This document shows, piece by piece, positions 45,536 through 57,900 of a stretch of 64,000 bases of DNA. A program made the translations under genes and the position numbers. How positions within the stretch are numbered: position 1 is the stretch's first letter; each line of letters begins with the position of its first letter. Below the pieces are notes generated by a model, which was not told the DNA's origin, made no database searches, and saw only the letters and a program-made list of their open reading frames with translations. The stretch spans positions 40,286,420 through 40,350,419 of the forward strand of contig NC_044284.2 of NCBI RefSeq assembly GCF_004027225.2. Direction: 5' to 3'. The DNA is from Strigops habroptila. Taxonomy: Eukaryota; Chordata; Aves; Psittaciformes; Psittacidae.

Positions 45536-45772
45536 GGAGAAAAGAAAAAAGAAAAGAAAAGAAAAGGGAAAGAAAAGCAAAGGAAAAGGAAAGGAAAGAA
45601 AAGAAAGAAAAAAAGAAAAAAAAAGAAAAGAAAAGAAAAAAGAAAAGAAAAGAAAAGAAAAGAAAAGAAAAGAAAAGAAAAGAAAAGAAAAGAAAAGAAA
45701 AGAAAAGAAAAGAAAAGAAAAGAAAAGAAAAGGAAAGAAAAGAAAAAAGAAAAGAAAAGAAAAAAGAAAAAC
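45536..45772. repeat. (AAAAG)n microsatellite, about 235 bases, almost pure purine
   Basis: The plus strand is a long array of GAAAA units. The core at about 45,640-45,730 is nearly perfect and the flanks are imperfect (GAAAGGAAAAG and GAAAAAAG variants). It contains almost no pyrimidines; one C lies near 45,578. The array lies about 670 bases upstream of the PAPPA2 start codon. Confidence 0.97.
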
Positions 45773-46263
45773 CAAGTGCCGGGGTGCCAAGCAGAGGAAT
45801 GAGAGCGGCAGCGAGCGGGGCTGTGGGGAAGGCTGCTGGGCCAAGCTAAGACCAGCCCAGTCTGCAACCGCTGATAACGGCAGGGACCGGGCAGGTGCTG
45901 CCGGTGCTGCCCCGAAGTCCCGGGGGCGGGAAGGAGACGCGGAGGGGACCCAGCGCATTCCCTCTCCGTCAGCATCCTGAGCAGCGCCCGGGAGGGCGGA
46001 GGGAAGGGAGGGCGATGCTCCGCTCGGGGTTTATTAGATTGGACATAATCATCTTTAAATAAGGCAGCCCCCCCTCCACACCCCTCGGTGGGGTGCGGGG
46101 GGAGCGGAGCGCCTCGGGGCTTTCTAGATAAGGGCGTCTAACGCATCCCCCGCTCCCGCAAGCAGAGCCCGGCAGGGCAGAGAGCCGCGCAGGGGCCGCC
46201 GTGCCCCGGGAACCCCGGCTGCAGACAGAAGGGGGGTCCCCGCCGCGGTACTCTCGCCCTCCT

Positions 46264-46297
46264 TCTCCTCCTCCTCTTCCTCCTCCTCCTCCCGCAG
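46264..46297 (+). promoter_or_regulatory. candidate splice acceptor / pyrimidine tract in PAPPA2 5' leader
   Basis: A (CTC)n-type pyrimidine tract running from 46,264 ends in CCCGCAG at 46,291-46,297 and is followed by GAGCAG. It has all the hallmarks of a strong 3' splice site, 142 bases upstream of the start codon. If used, the PAPPA2 leader is joined to an upstream noncoding exon. It could equally be just a simple repeat inside an unspliced leader. Confidence 0.4.
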
Positions 46298-46356
46298 GAG
46301 CAGAGGGGAGGAGAGCGGTGCCGGGGAAAAGTTGGGGGCAGCGGCTCCGGGGGAGG

Positions 46357-46389
46357 ATGCCCCGGCGCTGTCGCCCGCCGCCCCCCTGA
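46357..46389 (+). other. upstream open reading frame in PAPPA2 leader
   Basis: ATG at 46,357 opens a 10-codon frame ([10 protein letters not shown]) ending at TGA 46,387-46,389, 50 bases before the PAPPA2 ATG and in a different frame. The ATG context is GGGAGGATGC. If the transcript includes it, it could lower translation of the main frame. Confidence 0.45.
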
Positions 46390-46439
46390 GCGCCCCCCTC
46401 CCCCGGGGCCGCCCCCCCCACACTTTGTGCCCCAGGAGG

Positions 46440-46932
46440 ATGCTGCGTGGCGGGGCCCCCCTGGCCGCGCTGCTGCTGGCGGCGCTGAGCCTGGCCCGCG
46501 GGTACCCCCGGCCCCCCGACCCCCCGCCGGCCTCCGGTTGCGGGATGGAGGCGCCGAGCCGCCGTGCCGCACCCCCGCATCACCCCTACGGGCTGTACCC
46601 GCAGGGTCCCGGCGCGCACGGGGTGCTCGGCGCTGCCGCCCCGCCGGGGTCCGGGCGACCGCGGGGCCGGAGACCGCGGGGAGCCGCCGGAGGCGGAGAG
46701 GAGCCGGGGGGCGAGGCGGACAGCCACGTCTGGAGGGAGAGGCAGCGGGGCCGGGGGCCGCAGGTGCCGAGCCCCCCCCGGGAGCGGCCGCTGCCCGCCC
46801 TGTACTTCTCCGGCGGCCGGGAGCAGCTGGCGGCGCGGCCGGAGGCGCTGCCCGACATCCCGCGGGAGGAGTTCACCCTGGAGGTGTGGGTGAAGGCGGA
46901 GGGCGGACAGAGCAACCCGGCCATCATCGCAG
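46440..46932 (+). CDS. PAPPA2: PAPPA2 coding exon 1 (signal peptide, prodomain, start of LamG domain)
   Basis: ATG at 46,440 is the first ATG in frame and is followed at once by a signal peptide: MLRGG, then a Leu/Ala-rich core, then SLARG, with likely cleavage around residue 21. Residues 22-119 form a Pro/Gly/Arg-rich prodomain with basic clusters (GRRPR, RERQRGR) that could be proprotein-convertase sites. Conserved sequence starts at ALYFSGG (residues 120-126) and continues through [13 protein letters not shown] to NPAIIAG, the first strand of the laminin-G-like domain. The exon ends GCAG before the donor GTAAAC (46,933). The prodomain is much shorter than the roughly 210 residues I recall for human PAPPA2. 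Confidence 0.92.
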
Positions 46933-49900
46933 GTAAACCCCGTCCCGCCGGCGGGGCGGCAGGAAAGGATGAGGACCCGACACCCCCCTCTCCCAACTTC
47001 CCCTTGGGGGGCTCTCCTGCCTTCTCCGCTGTGGCAGGTGACACCCCACGCTCCCACCCCTGTCCTCTGCATCCCAGGCGTGAAATATTCCTCTTTCCCT
47101 CGAGACCAAACCCTAAAACATCCCCTCCCCTCGCTTTCCCCCCCCGCCCCGTCCTTCCAGCCCGGCCCTCCCGGCTCCTATCTAGTTTCTCCCTCTCCTC
47201 CCGCCGGAAGCTGGAAGGTCCCTTTGGGGGACCCTTTGGATGCGGACCCTCCCCTGCATCCCCCCCTCCTTTCCCGGTGCCGCGGGCACGCCGGGAGCTT
47301 TCCGGGGCTCCCCGCTCCACGCCCGGCCCAGCCAGCTCCCAGCGGGTCCCCGGGGCGGACGGCCGCACGGTGGCAGCCGCGCCGCACGCATGGCCCCGGT
47401 CCCGGCATCCCTCGGCCCCGAGGGCTTCGCGGAGCGGTTCCCGGGGCAGAGGGCGGACCCAGGTACTTTTCCTACCGGGAATTACCCGTTCACCCTGCCG
47501 AGCTAAGAAACAACCGGGTGATGAACAAGTCTTACAAGGAGTCGCTGGGGGAACTGGGGTTGTTTAGCCTGGAGAAAAGGAGGCTCAGGGGAGACCTTAT
47601 CGCTCTCTACAACTACCTGAAAGGAGGCTGTAGCGAGGTGGGTGTCAGTCTTTTCTCCCAGGCAACAGTAGGGCAAGAGGAAATGGCCTCAAGTTGTGCC
47701 AGGGGAGGTTTAGGTTGGATGTTAGGAAAAATTTCTTCACCAAAAGGGTTGTCAAGCATTGGAACAGGCTTCCCAGGGAAGTAGTTGAGTCACGATCCCT
47801 GGAGTTACTTAAAAGAGGTGTAGATGTGGTGCTTAGGGACACAGTTTAGTGGTGGACTTGGCAGTGCTAGGTTTACAGTTGGACGCGGTGAACTTAAAGG
47901 TCTTTCCAACCTGACTGATTCTATGCTTCTATGAGGAGTCAGAGAGGGCTGGCACACGGGCATGGAGTGGGACAGATGTCATCTCCTGCAGTGGTGCTTC
48001 ATCCAGCCTTGCCAGTATGGATGTTTGTGGCAGGGCAGCACAGTGATGTTGGGCAGGGCTGGGAACGGGTGGCAGCGCCAAGACATACTGCTCCCGTGGG
48101 ATGCCTGGGGTCCCTACAGTGGAGGCTGTTTCTGTGCTGCCCCAGCCAAGCTGACTGGCTGGGGAAACCCTCTCTCTACCCTAACTCTCCCTCCACTTGC
48201 AATCGCTCCACTGAACCTCCTTCTACTTTTCTCACTGCCCAGCCCGTTTCGTTAATTTGTCTCCCTGGCTTGTACAGGAGATAGCTGCATCTTTGTTATG
48301 GAGGAGGTAGGAGGGACAGTGCTAGAGGCTGGGTGGCAGAGAGGAAAAGCAGCTGTGCACAAGGAGTCTACCTAGCATTCACCTCGCTGGCTGCCTTCCC
48401 ACCAGGGTTCTTGCTGCCTCTCCAATGGCAGGCAGTGGCTTGGGATGCACAGAGCACACTTCCCAGCCATTGCATTGGCACCACAGCTGTTTGCATCTGG
48501 AGGTCTGGCCTGCAGGTGTTGGGTTTTACTTTTCCCAGCTAGCCAGTGGATTTTTGTTGTTTTGGGTTTGGGTTTTTTTCTTTTCTTTCTTTTCTGATTT
48601 CCTTGCAGAGGGTGGGATGGTTGTTAGTGCTGAAAGCACCTCCCGTGAGCACTGGCATTCGCTCGGGTAATATTCCCTGGCCTCTGTGCTCTAGAGTTTG
48701 AGTCAGCCCCAGACACCTCCGGCTGTCTGAGTCACTGTCTGGTTCCTACCAGCTCCCTGCAACTGGGACTGCAGGCCCCGAGTGTGGGTAGCAAAAGGGG
48801 ACAGACCAGCGCTGATGGTGTTTTATGTGAGGAGGTGATGCAGACAGCTGCCAGCCCGTCAGCAGGTGCCAAGCCTGCCTCTGATCTGCTGCTCCTGCTC
48901 TGTCGGTAGAGAGGGGACTGAGCCGTGAAGTGGTCCAAAGCTGTGGAGGAGCTGGAGATGCTCCCCATGTCCATGTGTGAGGGAGGGTGGGAGGAAAGCA
49001 GGGCAGAGCTGAGCATCTTCCAGCATCATTGCCTGAGAAATAAGGCCAGGCTGAGCAGCTCTGTCTGGGCAAAGTAAGCTGTCCAGTTGCCTAGTGTGAC
49101 TGCTGCCTGGATTGAAGGCTCAGGAATTGAGGCTTTGTTCTTGTAGATGTCACATATTGCCTTAGGGCCACCCTGGATGGGGCTATTCATTCTTCTTAGC
49201 CCCTCTTGCATGGGGGGATTTCTGCTCGGGTATATCCCTGGTGCCCTGCCATGGCCATTACCCAGTGGGAGAAGGTGCTGCTTTGAGTGTGGTCCTTACC
49301 AAGTGGCACACTTCATCTGTTTGGAGTATTTTTCTCCATCAGACACTTCTCCTGGTAGACACCTTTCTCTCCATTTTTTTTACACTGTTGCCAACAACTC
49401 TTGTTTTAAACCCGAAAGCTATCACACTAAGCACTAATGAACATCACAAACCAGGTTAGAGTTCCTTTTCCCACTTGACAGACCAGAGGCAGAGCTGCAC
49501 TTACAGGTGCTGAGGAGATCACCTTGCACCTCCTCTGCAAACAGCTCTTTCCCTTCCTGGTGGTTGCCCCAAGACAAAGTACTAAGTTCCTTGGAAAACT
49601 GCAGGGCCTTTAAACTAGGGCCCTGGTGCTTTCTTGTGGAGGCCCTTGGGAGATGTCAGGACCTGGTGCTGGATAGCTCTGCTTACAGTTCTGCAGTGGC
49701 TCCTGGCTGTGGGACGTGCTGCTCTGCCTGCACGTTCCTTCATTGCTGCTGTGCCAGAGATGGCATCCATGGCCATGTCTAGAAAGCACCAGCTGCTGCT
49801 GTAGTGGCTTTCCAGCCTCTCTTCTAGAGCTAGTCTTACTTTCATTCCTTTGATGAAGTCTCCAGGTCTGGTTTTAGGCTTGCTTAAGGTCCTTTTGGCT

Positions 49901-52900
49901 GGTTTTGAATTCATCAGACACTTCCAGGCTTGGCTTGGCTCCAGCATGGGTTTGTGAGGATGCTAGCTCACACTCACCCTAGAGGCTGTTACTACCCCTG
50001 GCGCCGTTTGCCCTATTTTTTTCGTTAGTGTTTAATAAAATTTGAGACACTCTGAATTATTTCAAGGTGAAATGTATGAGTTTTCCTAAGAGAGGAGGTA
50101 CCAAGCCCTGTTTCCTCAACCCCAGTGAGGACCAATACTAGAAGATGGCTTTCAAGCATGCAAGTGCACCTTTCAGCCAGCATCCAGCCCAAAAATACCC
50201 CTCAGCTCTGCCTTCTCACGCCTGCAAGGCTCCTTTGCCTGCCTCCTGCTTTTTGTCTTCTCCCTGTCCCAGCTTCCCCCGGTCTTTCTGCTTCCCTTTC
50301 ACAATCCACAAGAGAACAAGAGTTGGCCAAAGCCCATCCGCCCACAGAGGCTTGTGCGTGGCTGCCTTTGTAGTGAGTGGTGGCAGGGATCTGTGCCCAG
50401 GGTGGTTACGACTGTGGGATGTCTAAGAGGCCACCGCCCATCTTGCCCTCAGTGAAAGGGATGGATGGAGGGAGGGGTGTTGCTTCCTGGGGTGCAGCAG
50501 GGCTTGACATGACCTTTGCCAGCAATGTTTATCAGGGCTGGCAGGGGAGATGTAGGGTCACGGTAACCTGGCTTCAGTCACATCCCCTGGATGAAAGCGA
50601 GGAGATCCTGCTCCGCCTGGAGCTCCTGCTGCTCTACCCCTCTGCCTCTCTCTGCTATCCTCTTTGCAGTCGCGGTAGCAGATACAGTTTCCCCAGTGTG
50701 TCATGCTGAGCATCCTCAGGGACAGGCAAGGCAGTAGGACAGGGCAGGAGTGCCTTGTTTTGGCCTGTGATGCCCTGGCTCCATGGAGATGGGCAGGCAG
50801 TGCATGCAATGGGAGTGGCACGGTGAGGGGCAGGAGAACCCACACAGCAGGGAAAAGCCAGCTGGAGCATCATTAATACAGCAGCTGGAATACAAAAAAG
50901 GGCTTCTGGGCATGGCAGCAGGTTTCAGCAGCATCAGGGCACAGTTGCAGCTGGAAATGATTTGTTGGGCTGGTGAATGGAAGAGTGGGAGGCTCCCAGA
51001 GCCAGTGAGGCTCCCAGAGCCAGTGAGGCTCAAAGTGTGCCTTCAAGCTCTTTTGCCCCAACCGATGATCTGCATGAACATCCTAGTCATGGTGATTTAG
51101 GAGCCCAGAAGCATTTATTTCAGGCAGTGGGTGCATTTGCCCTTGCTAGTATTTAAGTGCCTTATGACTATTGATTTCCAAGAGCATTCAGTGCCTGCAG
51201 GCCTATGGTTCTTGACCGTGGGCACTCAGCAACCTAAGTTCCAGGGATGTCAGCAAAGTTCCTGCTCTTGCCCAGCCTAAAACACAGGTTTACAACATAC
51301 GTGGGCACAGAGGGAGAGGCTGAGCCCAAAGCTGTTCCTGGGGATGGATTTATGCTTCGGAAAACTTATGGGCTGAGGAGTGCACACACCCAGCTGGAGG
51401 CAGTGCATCCCTCTCCAATCCTCACCCGTCTGCACTGGCTGTGTGACTTGGAGGAAAACTGGAACGTAAAGCAGAGCTGTAAATCTCCCTGGAAGCTGTT
51501 GGGGAAGTATTCCTGAAGGAGGCTGTTTTGCTTTGGGTTGCTGTGCTCTAATTCTTAACAGCTTTGGCCTGCAGATAAAAAGCTCAGTCTCTAATCCTGT
51601 CCCACAGGAGGGCTCCTATGGAGAACAGCTCAGAAGCAGCTTGCTCTTCGGCCTCTCCTCCCATCCATGCTCTTCCTCCCCTTTCCATCCCACCTCACCA
51701 GTTCTGCCATCTCTCCTGGCTACTCCATCTTCTCATCCAAATGATTTTGGATGGGGATTGGGGGTCCCCCATGTGCAGCACCCATTGCCCTGCCTCTGGC
51801 CACCTTCATTTACCCATGGCAGTGGTAGCAGGAGGCTCCCTGCAGCCCTGCCGAGAGCTGTCTCGCTGCCAAAGACCTGGCTCATGCTCTGGGGAGGAGC
51901 AGCGATGCTCTCCAGTCCTTACCAACTCTCCTCTCTCTTCATCCCCATCCCTGTCCCTACTGCAGGTGTCTTCGACAACTGCTCGCATACGGCCACCAAC
52001 AAGGGTTGGGCACTGGGCATCCGCGCCCTGCAGCTCAGTGGCAAGAAGGACGCCCGCTTCTTCTTCTCCCTCCGCACGGACCGGGCGGCCACTGCCACCG
52101 AGGTGGCTGCCTACCACCGATACCGCCCCGAGGCATGGACCCACCTGGCTGCCAGCTATGATGGGCGGTGGATGACTCTCTATGTGGATGGGGCACGGGT
52201 GGGCCGTGCCGGCGGGCAGAGGGGACCGCTGCACAGCACATTCATGGCTTCCTGCCGCACACTGCTGCTGGGGGGTGACGCCTGGGGGACTGCACACGCT
52301 TTCCGGGGACACCTGGCCGGGCTAGCCTTGTGGCGGGGTGCCCTGTCCCAACCCCATCTCCAGCGTCTCTTCCTAGAGGGGGTAGCCAGTGGTGCAGCAG
52401 GGCTGGCTCTGGCTGCTGGCTTCGCCACCCCGGAGGAGCGCTGGGCACCTTTTCGGGAGGGTGCCTTCCCCCAGCAGTGGGTGCTGCCATCCCCGCCATC
52501 CCCTGTCCTGCGGCCGCTGGGCCCCCCTGCCTGTGGGCAGACTGCCTGCGATAATGTGGAGCTGGTCTCCCACTACAACCGGCACTGGCCGCTGCGAAGT
52601 GGGAAGGTGGTGCGGTACCGGGTGGTGAACCTGGCAGAGGATGACGGTGGGCGGCCAACAGTCAGCCAGGAGCAGGTTTGGCGGCAACACCGGGCACTGA
52701 GTGAAGCTTTCCGACCCTACAACATCTCCTGGCAGCTCAGCTTGCTGGAGGTACGCAACTCCTCCCTGCGCCGCCGCGCCGTCCTCCTGGGCTGCGAGCC
52801 CAGCAAGGTGGGCAATGAGCGCTGCGACCCCGAGTGTGAGCACCCCCTGACTGGCTATGATGGTGGGGACTGCCGCCGGCCCGGCCGCTGCTTCTCCTGG

Positions 52901-54916
52901 AAGCGCCGCGATGGCATCTGCCACATGGAGTGCAACAACATGCTGGATGACTTCGACGATGGCGACTGCTGCGACCCACAGGCCACTGATGTAGCCAGGA
53001 CATGCTTTGACCCCGATTCACCCCAGCGGTAGGTGCGGGGTATGGGGAGGTGGCACATCAAGGGATGGGGTGCACCCTTTCCCTGACAACTACTCTGCAC
53101 CTGGATGTTTCTTCCAACTGGTGGTTTTCCAGTGTGGGAAGGCAGAAGGATGTTTTCCCATGGGACAGGTGTGCTTGCCATTGAGGGCCAGTAGATCCTA
53201 TGGCATGGCACCCCTCTGTGATGTCCTGCCATTAAGTGTTTTTCCCCCCTAAAATGAGTGGGGTGTGATGGGAAACCCCCCTCCCTGGTGGTATTCCCAC
53301 TGCACAGCTGCCAGTCTCTGAGGACACACCAGCAGGACTGAGGATGGGCAGAGCAGCCCTGTGCAAAGAGTGCTGCTTCTCCTGACCTCCCTGCATGGGA
53401 TGCAGCAGGGCTATTGCTGCCCCTTCCCCACCTTCCATGGATGTGTCCAATAGCCTAATTTCTTAATTTGTATTCCAAATGCCTTTGCATGAGTGCTGGG
53501 GTGGGGAGAAAGAGGCAATACTGCTAGGTGTGAGTGGAAGGATTTAGTAAGGTGTGGGGTGGTGTGGGTGAACCTCCCCAAATCTCACCCTGGGAAGTAA
53601 TGCCCGTGGGTATATGGTCTTGGCTGGGCATGGGCAGGGGCTGATCAAACCCTGCATCTCAAAACCAAATGGTGGTTGGGGAGCAAATCTGCTTCTTCAG
53701 GCAAAGGCACAAGGTGGCTGCTTGGTGCCAGAGGAGGACATGTGCCTTGACTGCATGTCACAGGTGCAAAATCCACATTGCTTCTTGGAACATCAATGCG
53801 CAGCATTAGGGGACCCTTGCTCCCGTGGTGCACCCTTAGTGGAAGCAGCAGCTGGGGCAGGATGGAGAGGAGGGAACCGCCTGTGTGATGGGAGACCCTG
53901 GGGTGGTGGGGACAGTGTCCTTAGCACAGTTGGTGGCTTGCGCACACCTGCTTTCCTCCCTGGAGCCTCTGAAGTGCCGGCAGCCCCGCTGATGGCTTCC
54001 AGCACTCAGGGTGCCGCCAAATGTGCTTTCTGGCCGGAGACAGGGAAAAAAAGTCATGGCCTTTTGCTTTTTTTTTTTTTTTTTTCCTTTTTTTATAAGC
54101 TGTTTCTGTCTCAGTGTCAGGGAAAATTGTCCATTCCCTGCTGCTGGCTCCCGGCGACAGGCAGGGGTGCCCACCAGAGCAGAAGCAGTGCAGATGGCAG
54201 CAGCTGGGGAGAAAAGTCACAAGGGAAGGTTTTAGGGACACATTGCTTCTTTGATCTCCTTCTTTCCCCTTCATTGTATTTACCCTGGGCTGCAGGAGCA
54301 GGTAGGCTGTAGCCATAAATACTTTTTCCCAAGCCTGCTGCGTCTCTCTGCAGCTTCCCAGGTGGGACAAAGGGAGGAGGGAAGCAGATGTCCCTTCTTA
54401 GGCAGAGGTGATGGGAGAAGAGCAGTACTTCCCTTCTTCCCTTCCTCCCGTCCTGAGCCTTTCTTGCACATCTTTCAGTCATCTGAGAAAACATGGGAGA
54501 AGGATGGGGAGCCTTTCTTCCAATGCATCTCTACAGCCCTGGAGCCTTAAACTGTGCTTCTGCCCGAGCAGCCCACCAGAAGATGTTTTCCCACCTCTGG
54601 AAGTCTCACCATTGCCACCCTGTGCCTGCCTGTCCCCTTGTTTCCCATCCCTGTGAGTGAGTACCAGTGCTTTCCTTAGCACAGGAGAGATGAGCCCCTC
54701 TCCTGCCTGCACAACAGCTGTCATGGCCATGAGCACCCAATGACACTCAGCTTTTGTTTCAGGAGGGCAAAGGCTCAGTCCTTGCCCTCTGTGTGCAGTT
54801 AGAAAAATGTTTTCATCCTCAGACAAGAAAGGCTCCACCTTAAATTAAAAAAGGCCAAATTTTTGCTGGTATGAATCAAGGCTTCCATTTGTTAGGATTT
54901 TCCCCTGAAAGTTGGG

Positions 54917-54948
<32 letters not shown>

Positions 54949-57900
54949 AACCTTGCTTCTGTGGGAAAGGAATGGGAAAATGGGAACACTAGGGAAATAA
55001 CAAATCCTTTGCAATTTTCTTTCCGCAGGCCTCATTGGCCTGCACAGAAGACAAGACTGATTGTAGGCTAAACTCTGAAAAATGAAATCTGGTGCACCCA
55101 GCATTTGGGAAATGTGGGGGCATGAGTTGGATCCTCCTGCTGCTGAGCTCTTCTGAGCTGTCTTTGGCCAGCTTCTTCAGAGATGCTGGTGGGCACCCAC
55201 CCTTCCTGGGCTTGTCCCTGCTGAGGGTACCCTGGCTTCTGGGGAAGAATATATATGTTTGTGGGAAAACCACTGGGAAATTGGTAGTGTAGCTCGCACA
55301 AGGGCATGGCCAGGTCAGTGTTATTCCCCCAAGGTTGGTGGATGAATCCCAAGATACACAAGCAGGTGACCTTTGCCCGAGGGATTTTGTTCAGGGAGAG
55401 CTCCAGGTGAGTGAGTACCTCTGGATTGGCTCATAAGGTTTTATACTTAAATGAGCATTTATGGGGAGCAGGGTGGCTGGGGAACTTACAGGAGGATTTT
55501 TAGGGTGGAAGCCAAAACGGGAGAAATAATGTGAAATAAAATGTAACAAACTGCGGAAAGGCAGCACGATAGGAGCCAGGTGCTTCCATATGAACCACAG
55601 CAGTCGGTCTGTAACTGCAGGAGAGAAGGCAAGTGAGCTGGCTGCTGCTCCACTGAGATGCCCATGCTTTTTCATACCTGCTAGAGAACCATGTGCCAGA
55701 GCCCAGGAGGGGGCTGTGGCTGTGGGAGAGCTGAGGGAGAGGGAAACCCTGCTCTCTAAATCTCCTTCCAGATCAAGGTGGCAAGATAAAAGTCTTGAGA
55801 TCTTTTTTTTATGGAGTAAGTAAGTTCTGCTGTATTTCATTTCAAGGCTCTCACAAAGAGGGGTCTGGATGTGAATGTTTCTTAGGTAGCTAAAAATAAT
55901 CCAAATGAGACAGTCGAAGAGAGACACTGGACAATTTTTTACTAGCATTGTAGACAGATTTAGTCTATTTTGTTGAAGGGTCTCAATACCTTGTCTTGAC
56001 TTGCATGACCTTAAGCACTCATGAAGAGTTTTTACCATTTTAGCACATCCCTCATTTAAATTCTCCTTTCCTTGGGCAGCAGCTTTGAGGCAGAAAAATC
56101 AGAAGGAGAAGCCTTGGGAACCACGGTAGCTCTAGTACTTCTTAGCTGCTGCACATCTCAGTATACTTCCAGGACCACACTTCGTGCTAGCATACACCCT
56201 CACCAATGCTTAGCAGAGGAGGAAAATGGGGTTTGGAAAGAAGGATTATAAAGCTCTGATGGGGTGGACCCTGCTGTAGCTGAGGTAGGAGCTGCCCCTA
56301 GCTCCTGGGGTGGGTGATGATGCTGAAATGATGATGAAATGATGGCAGCATTGCTTTGCACAACACCAGGTCATCAAGCCATCTTGCCAACTCCTTCCCG
56401 CACCTCATCTATTAGCTTATGGGACACGATATGTCCCGCTGAGCTCTGAGCCAGCCTCTGTGTAAAAACCACCAGTGGGACTATGTGCGTGTGGCTGGAG
56501 GAAGACTTGAGCAGGAGCTCAGGTGATCAGCTGGGTGTAGGCATCCTTGCAGGGCACCACAACAGGAGCCATGGGAAGCAAGTCAGAAACTTCTCATATG
56601 CCCTAACCCACCGTATGAAGAACAAGGAGACAGGCAATGGCAGGAGAGCTGCCTGCTGTCATCCTTTACCTTGATTTAAAGTGCCTTCCAGGAGTCGCTG
56701 GCAGTGCAATGCTAGGGTCTGGAGTAAAATTTGCCTTGATTTGCTGCAGACACGCATCTTCTTGCAGTGCCTTGAATGCTGTTGTTAATTGGTGCTCTTA
56801 GAAGGAAAGCAACAACAGCTCATTAACAGCAATTAACACTCAGTGAGGGTTCCCCTCGGGCAGTTAGTCAATGAGAGTCTGGTGTGTGACACAGTTAATG
56901 GGAAAAGAAAGACTGGAGAGGAGTCTGGAGAGCAAAGTGGATAAGGGCAGAGCTGCTGGGCCTTTCATCTGACTACCCAAAGTAATGGCAGAAATAACCA
57001 AAGTGACAAAAGGAGGTGAAAAATGATGAGGCATCTCCAGTCTCTTGGTGGCCTCCACTGGGATGACCACAGCTGTGATTTTAAAGTGTACCTGATTAAC
57101 AGGACACTTGATGGGCTTTAATGCAAGCTTAGCTGGCCTCCCATCCTAAGGGATGGGTGCTTAATTGGGTTAAGGATGCTTGGGAGCCTCCTGCTGTTTA
57201 AGTGCTGCCTTCAAAAGCTGATCCAGATTAACCTCACTGAGTGTCTGTCGTGGACATTCCCTTTCCCTCAGGGTATGAACGAGTTACACTGAACTATTCT
57301 CTGCCACTTGAGCAGCCCATTGTCAGGAGATGTTGAGCTGGATGTGGTTGGGCAGGTAGCATAAAAGATGTCAAACTGGGCAGGTAAGGCATGGATGGCA
57401 TGTTGGGGCAACCAAGCTGCTTGGTTCCCCTCTACCTTTCCTTGCTACAGGAGACCTTAGCAGATATTTCTCACGGTGAAAGAGAGCAGGTATGTGCAAT
57501 GTCATTTCAAAATTAGAAGCGTCTGTTGAATTTCAGAAGTTTCCTCTCTACCCATCTCTCCAGGCGGTCTAGATCTTTCTGAATGACACAGCACAGCACT
57601 CTGGGGCATCAGCCACTTCTCCGAGTTTTGTATTATCATCAGCAAACTTGCTAAGGAGACACTCCATCCCTTCATCAAAGTCGTTGATGGATAAGTTAAA
57701 TAATACTGGACCCTTTGGGTACACCACTAGTTACAGGTCTCCAACTACACTCTGTACCCCTGACCACAACCCCCTGAGACCTGCCATTCAGCCAGTTCTT
57801 AATCCTCCTCATTGTCCACTTGTCCAGCCCATGCTTCCTGAGCTTGCCTATGAGGATATCATGGGAGACAGTGTTGAAAGCCTTGCTGAAGTCCAGGTAG

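Larger units (their letters stand above)
45890..47470. promoter_or_regulatory. PAPPA2: CpG-rich region over PAPPA2 first coding exon
   Basis: GC and CpG density rise sharply at about 45,890 and fall after about 47,470, where a CR1 begins. The region covers the 5' leader, all of coding exon 1 and the first 500 bases of intron 1. A TATA-like TTTAAATAAG lies at 46,054-46,063, embedded in a local AT-rich patch about 380 bases before the start codon. The promoter role is inferred. Confidence 0.65.
46933..51965 (+). other. PAPPA2: PAPPA2 intron 1
   Basis: An intron of 5,033 bases from donor GTAAAC to acceptor CTACTGCAG. Its first 500 bases are GC-rich. A CR1 fragment occupies about 47,515-47,937, an 18-base tandem duplication lies at 50,991-51,026, and the rest is unique-looking. 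No further exon was recognised. Confidence 0.85.

Noticed and set aside
45386-45802. Lysine/arginine-rich 138-codon frame and the Phe/Leu-rich frames opposite
   Set aside because: Translations of the AAAAG microsatellite, not genes.
45969-47072. 367-codon minus-strand frame
   Set aside because: Antisense shadow of the GC-rich PAPPA2 exon 1. It is Arg/Gly/Pro-rich because GC-rich DNA lacks stop codons.
46332-47567. 411-codon plus-strand frame over PAPPA2 exon 1
   Set aside because: It begins at a TTG, and only the part from the ATG at 46,440 to the donor at 46,933 matches PAPPA2. The rest reads through intron 1 and into a CR1.
51533-51965. Frame continuing upstream of PAPPA2 exon 2
   Set aside because: This is intron 1 read through the acceptor. 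The peptide has no PAPPA2 similarity, while the exon-1 phase fits the acceptor at 51,965 exactly.
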